Shown here in pieces: positions 24,941 to 31,969 of a stretch of DNA of 64,000 bases. Source of the DNA: Acinetobacter tibetensis. Lineage in GTDB: Bacteria; Pseudomonadota; Gammaproteobacteria; Pseudomonadales; Moraxellaceae. A program made the translations under genes and the position numbers. Where the stretch lies: positions 2,790,001-2,854,000 of the forward strand of contig NZ_CP098732.1 in NCBI RefSeq assembly GCF_023824315.1, in the 5' to 3' direction. The first letter of the stretch is position 1; every line of letters begins with the position of its first letter. The notes beneath the pieces are model-generated. The model was not told the DNA's origin. It worked only from the letters and a program-made list of their open reading frames with translations, and made no database searches.

Positions 24941-26038
24941 ATGAAAAAAATTTTATTTATTGTAGATGATTTAGGAAAAGGTGGAGCCGAAAAGGTAACA
25001 CTTGAACTGGCGCACACTTTAGCAAACAATGAAAATTTAGTAACTCTTGCTGTTTTAAATTCAAGCAAAAATACTCTAGTCGTTGATTCATCTATTGAAT
25101 ATATTGATTTAAATATCAATCCTAAATTCGCATTTGGAAAACTTTGGAAATTCAAAGAACTATCCTTACAAGAACAAAAAATAGTTTCTTCGGTGATTAA
25201 TGAAAAAAAATTTGATCTTATTATTCTAGGTTTTCATAATGGCTATTATTTGGGTAAATATCTGACCCAGAAAAAAAATGTCTGGTATTGGATTCATGGG
25301 GAACTGATTGAGTACCGTCCAACTAAAAGCTTATTTAAACGTATTAAAGAAAATTTTCGACAAATCAAAAATCAATATAAATTTCGTAAACTCTTCGCAC
25401 ATAAAAATCTGATTACAGTTAATAGAGATCTACAAAATAAATATCAATTTTTATTACCCAATAGTAAAGTCATACATATTGCAAATGGTGTTACTATTCA
25501 ATCAGAATGTTATTCTAAATTAGAAAAAAAATGGGATGTCATTTTTGTAGGGCGTTTAACATCTATTAAACAAATCGATCATGCTATTTTAGCTTTTTCT
25601 AAAAGTTGTTTATCTGGAAAGATGGCTATTGTTGGTGATGGTAATGAAAGTGATAAAGCTAAACTTATAGCATTATGTGAAAAACTCAATATTATTGAAC
25701 GTGTTGATTTCTTGGGTTGGATCAATGATCCATATCCTTTCATAGCCCAAGCATCCTGCTTGGTCATGTCTTCAAATTATGAATCTTTCGGTTTAGTAAT
25801 CGCAGAAAGCTTATGTCTAGATACCCCAGTGGTTGCCTACAATTGTTCACAAGGTGTTGCTGATATTTTATCATTACAAACTGATATGCAAGAATATTTG
25901 GTTGAAAAGCAAAACATTGATGAACTTGCACAAAAGTTAGCACAATGTGTGCAATCCCCCTATCCCATCTTAACCAACACTAAGAAAAAATTAAGTATTC
26001 AAAATACAGCCAAGCAATTTATTCAATTAATAGAATAA
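24941..26038 (+). CDS. Glycosyltransferase family 4, OC locus
   Basis: 365-residue GT-B fold enzyme. The N-terminal domain begins ILFIVDDLGKGGAEKVTLEL (a classic GT4 start). The C-terminal domain holds VIFVGRLTSIKQ, AIVGDGNES, FLGWINDP and the E-x7-E motif NYESFGLVIAESLCLDTPVVAY that binds the sugar nucleotide. It probably adds a sugar to the lipooligosaccharide outer core on the cytoplasmic side of the inner membrane; donor and acceptor cannot be read from sequence. Its codon use is strongly AT-biased compared with aspS or glnE, in line with an exchanged locus. Confidence 0.88.
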   Translation: MKKILFIVDDLGKGGAEKVTLELAHTLANNENLVTLAVLNSSKNTLVVDSSIEYIDLNINPKFAFGKLWKFKELSLQEQKIVSSVINEKKFDLIILGFHNGYYLGKYLTQKKNVWYWIHGELIEYRPTKSLFKRIKENFRQIKNQYKFRKLFAHKNLITVNRDLQNKYQFLLPNSKVIHIANGVTIQSECYSKLEKKWDVIFVGRLTSIKQIDHAILAFSKSCLSGKMAIVGDGNESDKAKLIALCEKLNIIERVDFLGWINDPYPFIAQASCLVMSSNYESFGLVIAESLCLDTPVVAYNCSQGVADILSLQTDMQEYLVEKQNIDELAQKLAQCVQSPYPILTNTKKKLSIQNTAKQFIQLIE

Positions 26039-26085
26039 AAACTATCAGCATACTCTCAATTTAATTAGAGTGAAATTCCCCAATT

Positions 26086-27150
26086 CTATAATTTTAAAGT
26101 AGTAATAAATTGATCATACTGTTGGGCTATTATTTTAAATTGATATTTTTCTTTAGCATCTACATATCCCCCTTGAGCAACTTTACAAAGTTGCTCAGGA
26201 TGTTCAATTAAAAAAGCAATATTGTTAGCTAAACTATCAACCTCACCACACTTTGCCATCAAACCATTTTCACCTTGTCGAATAATTTGTTCAACACTAA
26301 TATGATCACTCGCAACAACTGGCTTACCCCATGCAAAAGCATCCAATATGGCTAAAGGTTGAGTATCATTCATGGTAGGCACGAGTGCAATATCAATATC
26401 TTTATAAAATTTACTTTTATCTTTGCCACCAATCCAGCCTAAAAACTCTACTTCACTTTCTAAATTCAAATCTTTTACCTGCTGAATTAAAGCCTTTTTC
26501 TGCTCGCCTTCTCCAGCGATAAGAAGCTTCACTTTATATCCTTGTCGCTTGAGTTGTTCTACCGCAGAAATTGCTAAATGTGTACCTTTATATTCTACCA
26601 ATCTCGTCATGATACCCAGAACAACTGGCTGCCCCAAGCTTTTAGATAAAGATGGTAGATTATCTGGTACGTGAATTAAGTTTGAAATAATAGCCTGTGG
26701 TTTTTTAGTTAAATCGATACCCTTCTTTTTTGAAGCATCTGCAACACACTGTGCTACATAAGGCGTAATATGAATAAATCCATCTGCTCTCACCGTTCTT
26801 TTCACATTATGGCTGTGATTCATCGCAATTACAGGACATTTGATTCGTGCAAAAAACATTGCATTTTTAAATAAATAAACTGCACGTCCGCTGTGGGCAA
26901 TCACGACATCAGGACGATAACTACGCAACCATAAAGCCAATTTTACTGAGGCTAACAGATCATAGAATCCTGAACTGTTGAGATAAAATTTTGGATAATT
27001 TTCAGATTTTAAATTCTTATTTTCCTCACCATATACCAAGACACCCTCATGCCCTTTACTGGCTAAGGCATCAAAAGTATTGAGCATAGCTTGCCAACGA
27101 CCACCTGAAGCATCGCCATATACAGTGTGAATAATTTTTAATTTTTTCAA
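26086..27150 (-). CDS. Glycosyltransferase family 4, OC locus, opposite strand
   Basis: 354-residue GT-B enzyme of family 4. It opens KIIHTVYGDASGGRWQAML and carries the C-terminal motifs VVLGIMTRLVEYKG, LLIAGEGEQK, FLGWIGGKDK and PTMNDTQPLAILDAFAWGKPVVAS with the sugar-nucleotide-binding acidic residues. The middle stretch NHSHNVKRTVRADGFIHITPYV is characteristic of core-sugar transferases acting near the membrane. It is convergent with the previous gene, 47 bases apart, without a clear terminator, and divergent from the ELM1-family gene at 27333. Donor and acceptor unknown. Confidence 0.88.
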   Translation of the reverse strand: MKKLKIIHTVYGDASGGRWQAMLNTFDALASKGHEGVLVYGEENKNLKSENYPKFYLNSSGFYDLLASVKLALWLRSYRPDVVIAHSGRAVYLFKNAMFFARIKCPVIAMNHSHNVKRTVRADGFIHITPYVAQCVADASKKKGIDLTKKPQAIISNLIHVPDNLPSLSKSLGQPVVLGIMTRLVEYKGTHLAISAVEQLKRQGYKVKLLIAGEGEQKKALIQQVKDLNLESEVEFLGWIGGKDKSKFYKDIDIALVPTMNDTQPLAILDAFAWGKPVVASDHISVEQIIRQGENGLMAKCGEVDSLANNIAFLIEHPEQLCKVAQGGYVDAKEKYQFKIIAQQYDQFITTLKL

Positions 27151-27332
27151 GAAAAAGAGCCTTTACGGTAAACTTTACCAATTGTTCATTTGGTCCACAT
27201 TCTAATATTTTCAACCAAGAGAAACCATCACCTATTTTAAAATAATCCTTTGCCTATTCTCGTTAAATCTCACTTCTGACAAGATTATAGAATTTTGTTA
27301 CCATACAAAGCAGATAGATCAAACACTCAAAT

Positions 27333-28301
27333 ATGATGAAAAGCAAACCTAGCCTTGCAGTTCTCCTTATTCACGACCAACGTGCTGGACACCTAAATCC
27401 CAGTCTTGGCGTATATGACTGCCTAGAAACAGCTTATACAACAATCTTAAATAAAGTCGAAACTCCCAGCATAAAGAAATGGCAAATAAGCCTTTTGAAA
27501 AAGCTCAGTTGGTATCCACCTTTATTTGATTTTTGCTCAGCCATTTTTTTCAAAAAAATTCATTCAAAGCAAAATATTGACTGTATTATCTGTTCAGGCA
27601 TGCCAAATTTGCTCTATGGTATTTTTGTCAGTCGCAGATTAAAAGTTCCATTGTTTTACGCAGGTGATTTACGCAAAGTAAATGGACAACTGGTGAACTG
27701 TACAATTACAGCACTAGAACAAAATACTGCTTCGGACCAAGTTGTGCTTGCCACCCCACCAGTTAAAAAAGACTTTATTAATCTGCAACAGGACCAACTC
27801 GACCAAACAACAGCTTTATTGATCTTAGGTGGCCCGACAGATGAGCATCCTTTTACATATGACGATTTTGAAAAAATCATCGATAAATTTATTGCATTTT
27901 GTACTCAAAATCAACTGAAGGGACTCATCACCAATTCACGCCGCACACCGGATTTAGATCGCTATTTTCAAAAAACTGATATCCCTGAAAATATTCAATT
28001 GCATTTAGTTCAAACAAAAAATGCGTTATCTCTGGTTCAGCTCATTCAACAGACCACTTATATTTTTGTCACAGAAGATAGTACCTCAATGCTAGCTGAA
28101 ACCATTCAAAGTGGGCGTTTTATCTGTTCAATTTATAGCTCTGAGTCTGTTTTAGAACCTTTAAATCAGAAATATCTTCAACATAAACTCATGCAGCGAC
28201 AAAATTTAGCAGAAAATTTTCAACGTCCAGAGTATAAAAATACCCAAGATTTGGATTTAACTGGACCAATTGTCCAAGCTTTTAAACGTAATTTAGGATA
28301 A
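27333..28301 (+). CDS. ELM1-family protein (putative sugar transferase), OC locus copy 1
   Basis: 322 residues of the family annotated from its plant member ELM1 and common next to LPS genes in Proteobacteria. It has a GT-B-like look: the start LLIHDQRAGHLNPSLG, the segment LLILGGPTDEHPFTYDD, then TNSRRTPD and VTEDSTSMLAETIQSGRF. The last two motifs recur in the second ELM1-family protein of the window (30056-30949). Sugar transfer is inferred from context and fold. Bacterial relatives near ilvE in A. baumannii are called gtrOC1. It is followed after four bases by a GT2 gene, so the two form an operon. Confidence 0.78.
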   Translation: MMKSKPSLAVLLIHDQRAGHLNPSLGVYDCLETAYTTILNKVETPSIKKWQISLLKKLSWYPPLFDFCSAIFFKKIHSKQNIDCIICSGMPNLLYGIFVSRRLKVPLFYAGDLRKVNGQLVNCTITALEQNTASDQVVLATPPVKKDFINLQQDQLDQTTALLILGGPTDEHPFTYDDFEKIIDKFIAFCTQNQLKGLITNSRRTPDLDRYFQKTDIPENIQLHLVQTKNALSLVQLIQQTTYIFVTEDSTSMLAETIQSGRFICSIYSSESVLEPLNQKYLQHKLMQRQNLAENFQRPEYKNTQDLDLTGPIVQAFKRNLG

Positions 28302-28305
28302 TAAA

Positions 28306-29238
28306 ATGATCTCAGTCATCCTCACTCACTACAATAAGGGTTTATTGCTCAACAGAACGATCGATTCACTACAACCCGAAGATGAAAATTTACATGAAAT
28401 TATCGTGGTGGATGACTATTCTACAGATCCAGAATGGCCAACTAATTATCAATACTTATTGGTCAATTATCCCAAAGTCAAAATTATCCAAAATACAGAC
28501 AATAAAGGTCCCGCAGTTCGCCTGAACCAAGGTGCATTTGCTGCAACTGGCGATTATCTTTTTTTCATGGACTCTGACGATATCCTAGCTCCAAATCGCT
28601 TAAATATGTTTTTACATGAGATGCAAAAACAGCAAGCAGATTTATGTTATGCAGAAAAAGTAAAGATTCACGATTTAAATGAAATTAGAAAACATACTAC
28701 TGGAACCTGGGAATCTAGTACAACTCCCCTAAGCTATGTACTTGAAAATAATATTATGCAGATGTGTGTCATGTGTACTCGTGAATTATTTTTAAAGTCG
28801 AAAGGCTGTAATGAAAATATATTTATTCAAGATGAGTCGCTTGCCCTAAATTTAGCCAAATATTCTCAAAAAATTATTTCTAGCAATTTACATAGTGTTT
28901 TTGTTCTTTTAGATGAAAATGAAACCAAAGCGATTCGTGGAGAAAATCGTTTATCACGCCATTTAGCACAACAACACCACGATATGTTCTTTACGATTGA
29001 TGACTTTATTCGTGATTACCTTGATCTAAATGAACAAGATAAAAAGTTATTAACTAAAAAAGCACTTTCAACATACTGGAAAAGTATTCGTCATACACCA
29101 CAAAAAAAGTTTTCTGACTTTCTGATGTATTTAGCTGCGCAGATTAACCCTATTCAAACCTGGAATAAACACCATCAAAAGCTCACCATATATTTTAATC
29201 AATTAAATCCTGTACGTAAAATTAACCAAAGAGCGTAA
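28306..29238 (+). CDS. Glycosyltransferase family 2, OC locus
   Basis: 310-residue GT-A enzyme. The N-terminal domain shows ISVILTHYNKGLLLNRTIDSL, IIVVDDYSTD, NKGPAVRLNQGAFAATGDYLFFMDSDD with the metal-binding DSDD (DxD). The acceptor part is less conserved, and the protein ends with a basic tail (KINQRA). AGGATAAT before the ATG is the ribosome site. It is convergent with the deacetylase gene: the two stop codons touch, and both lie in a perfect palindrome (29228-29249). Confidence 0.88.
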   Translation: MISVILTHYNKGLLLNRTIDSLQPEDENLHEIIVVDDYSTDPEWPTNYQYLLVNYPKVKIIQNTDNKGPAVRLNQGAFAATGDYLFFMDSDDILAPNRLNMFLHEMQKQQADLCYAEKVKIHDLNEIRKHTTGTWESSTTPLSYVLENNIMQMCVMCTRELFLKSKGCNENIFIQDESLALNLAKYSQKIISSNLHSVFVLLDENETKAIRGENRLSRHLAQQHHDMFFTIDDFIRDYLDLNEQDKKLLTKKALSTYWKSIRHTPQKKFSDFLMYLAAQINPIQTWNKHHQKLTIYFNQLNPVRKINQRA

Positions 29239-29249
29239 TTACGCTCTTT
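29228..29249. terminator. Bidirectional palindrome centred on two touching stop codons
   Basis: An 11+11 base perfect palindrome centred between 29238 and 29239. The + gene stops with TAA at 29236-29238 and the - gene with TAA at 29239-29241 read in reverse. The transcript of either strand can fold into GAGCG/CGCTC hairpins followed by T-rich bases (CTCTTTT on +). Likely a shared, compact terminator. Confidence 0.6.
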
Positions 29250-30045
29250 TACCTAATTTCATTCGCAATTTAACCGCAAAAAGTGAATCTTTCCCACTAA
29301 TTTTGATACGTTGCAGTTGCATAAAGTCTGGTTGTAAACCATCAATACCTTCTACAGTCGTGACTGCATTACTATACCCAGCCTGCCGAGCCAGTTTCAC
29401 GTCTCTATCTGAATAAATCCCAAATGGGTAAGCAAAACTGGTGACTGGTTGAGCTATCAGTTGTTCAAGTTGCTGTTTTGCATCAACCAGTTCACGTAAA
29501 CAATCTGCATCATCCAGTTCATTTAAATTAGCGTGTGTGAGCGTATGCGAACCAATTTCAATCAGCCCACTATCTGCTAATTGCTTAACCTGTGCATCAT
29601 TCAATTTTGGTTCACGCATGAGTTCACCACTATTATGGTGTGCTTTTTTATAAGTCGACCAGTCACGATCATGCCGATCAACCACCACATAAATGGTGGC
29701 TTTGGCTTGATATTTTTCTAAAATTGGATATGCATTTTCCAAGTTATCCAAATAACCATCATCAAAAGTAATCGCTACGGTTTTTTCAGGGTGTTGTCCC
29801 CAATTCTGTTGTAATTCTTGCATCGTAACAAAATGGAAACCTTGTGCACTCATCCATGCAACTTGTTGCTCAAATTGTTCTGGTGTAACTCTCAACTTAT
29901 TAAATTTTGCCCCATCAATATGCTCTCGTACCATGTGATACATCAGCACACGTGGTCGTTTCCAATCTACCGCAGGTTTCCACCACGCATATTTATAACT
30001 AAACATTACAATAAGTAAAACCAGTAAAATTAGAATATAAATCAC
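29239..30045 (-). CDS. Polysaccharide deacetylase (NodB domain), OC locus
   Basis: 268-residue CE4 enzyme that removes N-acetyl groups from sugars. One N-terminal helix (2-18) anchors it in the inner membrane. The NodB domain holds motif 1 AITFDDGY (catalytic Asp and metal Asp), motif 2 GSHTLTHANL (metal histidines) and SFAYPFGIYSD. The Lys/Arg-rich tail RMKLGKRA ends in the shared palindrome. It follows the ELM1-family gene by ten bases on the same strand, so they are co-transcribed. In A. baumannii OC loci a pda gene stands in the same place next to the ilvE-side transferase gene, so pda-type function on a core aminosugar is likely. Confidence 0.88.
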   Translation of the reverse strand: MIYILILLVLLIVMFSYKYAWWKPAVDWKRPRVLMYHMVREHIDGAKFNKLRVTPEQFEQQVAWMSAQGFHFVTMQELQQNWGQHPEKTVAITFDDGYLDNLENAYPILEKYQAKATIYVVVDRHDRDWSTYKKAHHNSGELMREPKLNDAQVKQLADSGLIEIGSHTLTHANLNELDDADCLRELVDAKQQLEQLIAQPVTSFAYPFGIYSDRDVKLARQAGYSNAVTTVEGIDGLQPDFMQLQRIKISGKDSLFAVKLRMKLGKRA

Positions 30046-30055
30046 AGTACCAAAC

Positions 30056-30949
30056 TCAATTTTTTGCTAAAAGATATGTTGCCACACGCTCTGCTTCTTT
30101 AAAAGCATTTGGTTCAGGCAACTGAGCTAACAAGAGCGATTTCGAGACAATTCCTTTCGCCAATAATCCATCTACCGATGTCGTAATACGGTCCTGTTTG
30201 GTTCGATCCATAGCAATGACCCCAACTCGACAACCAGCAGTCAATGCCTCATAAATCATCGAAATGCTATCTTCCGTAACCCAAACCGCCTCTGCCTTTT
30301 GCATTTCTTCAAAAATCCAGCCTTGCGGCGTCTGTTCTACAGGAAAAAAGTGCACATGAGGTAAAAAAGTATATCTCTTCAAACGTTCAACAAACGGCTC
30401 AGGTGTTCGACGCGAAGTGGTAATAATGATTTCATTATTCGGATGTTGCTTCACAATGTGTTCAAGCGATGCAAAGACTTTATCCTCATGCCATTGATGG
30501 CGTTTAGATGAACCACCCAGTGCAATTAAAATCCGCCCCGATTGGTGGCGCTGTTCATTCACAATTGGATTCAGTGCCCCTTGGGTCACAATCACCCGAT
30601 CAGAGGCTGAAATGCCATCATGTTCTGGAATCACACTGTAATTGAACCAAGCGAATGGATAATTCGGTTTCATTAAAATCACAGTTTTGGCCTGAGTATA
30701 AATTTTCCCAAGCAACAACACGCGTAATTGGGTATGACTGCCAACACCAAAAATAAAATCGGGTGCAGTTTTGAGCTGTGGAATAGATCTACGGAATAGT
30801 CCGAGCAAAAGTGGAAATAAAGCTAAATCTTCTATCGAGATTTCTTCAAAGCTGACCGTTTCTGAGGATTGTCTTTGTATAGCTTTAAACAAGCCGAGTG
30901 CTTGTGAACGGTGTCCCGCCTTTCCATCACTAACATAGACAATATGCAT
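30056..30949 (-). CDS. gtrOC1: ELM1-family putative transferase next to ilvE (GtrOC1-like), OC locus copy 2
   Basis: 297 residues, second member of the ELM1 family in the locus. It begins HIVYVSDGKAGHRSQALG and contains FGVGSHTQLR, RILIALGGSSKRHQWHE, ITTSRRTPEPFVERL and VTEDSISMIYEALTAGCRVG. These match the layout of copy 1, but overall identity looks low, so the two probably act on different substrates. The place beside ilvE matches gtrOC1 of A. baumannii OC loci; the symbol rests on that synteny. A terminator stands 28 bases upstream of the start, and no ribosome site is seen, so it may depend on read-through from ilvE. Confidence 0.75.
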   Translation of the reverse strand: MHIVYVSDGKAGHRSQALGLFKAIQRQSSETVSFEEISIEDLALFPLLLGLFRRSIPQLKTAPDFIFGVGSHTQLRVLLLGKIYTQAKTVILMKPNYPFAWFNYSVIPEHDGISASDRVIVTQGALNPIVNEQRHQSGRILIALGGSSKRHQWHEDKVFASLEHIVKQHPNNEIIITTSRRTPEPFVERLKRYTFLPHVHFFPVEQTPQGWIFEEMQKAEAVWVTEDSISMIYEALTAGCRVGVIAMDRTKQDRITTSVDGLLAKGIVSKSLLLAQLPEPNAFKEAERVATYLLAKN

Positions 30950-30976
30950 AAACTTAAACCATGATAAAATTTCAAT

Positions 30977-31006
30977 AAAAAAAGGCGAAACCGAAGTCTC
31001 GCCTTT
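30977..31006 (-). terminator. Rho-independent terminator after ilvE
   Basis: On the minus strand a perfect AAAGGCGA-type stem with a TTCG tetraloop runs into seven T. It separates ilvE from the OC-locus genes. Confidence 0.88.
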
Positions 31007-31024
31007 TGATCTTAACCGATCAAC

Positions 31025-31951
31025 TTAGTTTACGTAAGTCAACCAATGTGCATATTTGTCGTTACGACCTTGAACTGCATCAAAGTAAGTCTTTTGAATT
31101 TCAGTTGTAATCGGACCACGTGCACCGCAACCAATTTGACGGTCATCATATTCACGAATTGGCGTTACTTCCGCAGCAGTACCCGTAAAGAATGCTTCAT
31201 CGGCAATGTAGAATTCGTCACGTGTAATACGACGCTCAACAACTTGATAACCAAGATCTCTAGCAATCGTCATTACGGTTTGGCGTGTAATACCGTCAAG
31301 CGCACCACCAGAGATATCTGGGGTATGTAACACGCCATCTTTAATCAAGAATACGTTTTCGCCAGAACCTTGGCATACATAACCTTGAGGATCCATTAAC
31401 ATTGCTTCATCATAACCAGAATGTGCAACTTCTTGGTGAGCAAGAATTGACAAGGTGTAGTTACCAGATGCTTTTGCTTTACACATCGTCACGTTTGGAT
31501 GGTGATGCGTGAAAGAAGAAGTTTTTACGCGAATCCCTTTCGCCATAGCTTCTTCACCCAAATATGCACCCCAACCCCATGCTGCAACTGCTGCATGAAT
31601 GGTGTTGTTGGTCGCTGCAATACCTAGTTTTTCAGAACCAATCCAGATTAACGGACGTAAATAGCAAGATGCTAATTTATTTTCACGAACCACATCAATT
31701 TGAGCTTGTTCTAGCGTCGCTTGATCAAATGGAACTTTCATTTGATAAATTTTTGCAGAATTAAGCAAACGCTTAGTGTGGTCTTTTAAACGGAAAATCG
31801 CTGTACCTTTTGGTGTCTCGTAAGCACGCACACCTTCAAAGACACCCATACTGTAGTGCAAAGTATGCGTTAAAACGTGAACTTTCGCTTCACGCCAATC
31901 AACCAATTGTCCATCTTGCCAAATAAAACCATCACGATCAGCCAAATTCAT
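31025..31951 (-). CDS. ilvE: Branched-chain amino acid aminotransferase
   Basis: PLP enzyme for the last step of Ile, Leu and Val synthesis and the first step of their breakdown. The 308-residue class IV aminotransferase shows the conserved start GFIWQDGQLVDWREAKVHVLTHTLHYSMGVFEGVRAY, the PLP-lysine segment CKAKASGNYTLS, and GSGENVFLI and EAFFTGTAAEVTPI. ATG 31951 sits eight bases after GGAG. A GTG at 31960 lies too close to that site and is rejected. It follows glnE by 18 bases as an operon. It is the ilvE-side border of the OC locus and ends in a strong terminator. Confidence 0.96.
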   Translation of the reverse strand: MNLADRDGFIWQDGQLVDWREAKVHVLTHTLHYSMGVFEGVRAYETPKGTAIFRLKDHTKRLLNSAKIYQMKVPFDQATLEQAQIDVVRENKLASCYLRPLIWIGSEKLGIAATNNTIHAAVAAWGWGAYLGEEAMAKGIRVKTSSFTHHHPNVTMCKAKASGNYTLSILAHQEVAHSGYDEAMLMDPQGYVCQGSGENVFLIKDGVLHTPDISGGALDGITRQTVMTIARDLGYQVVERRITRDEFYIADEAFFTGTAAEVTPIREYDDRQIGCGARGPITTEIQKTYFDAVQGRNDKYAHWLTYVN

Positions 31952-31969
31952 GGCACACACTCCAAATTT

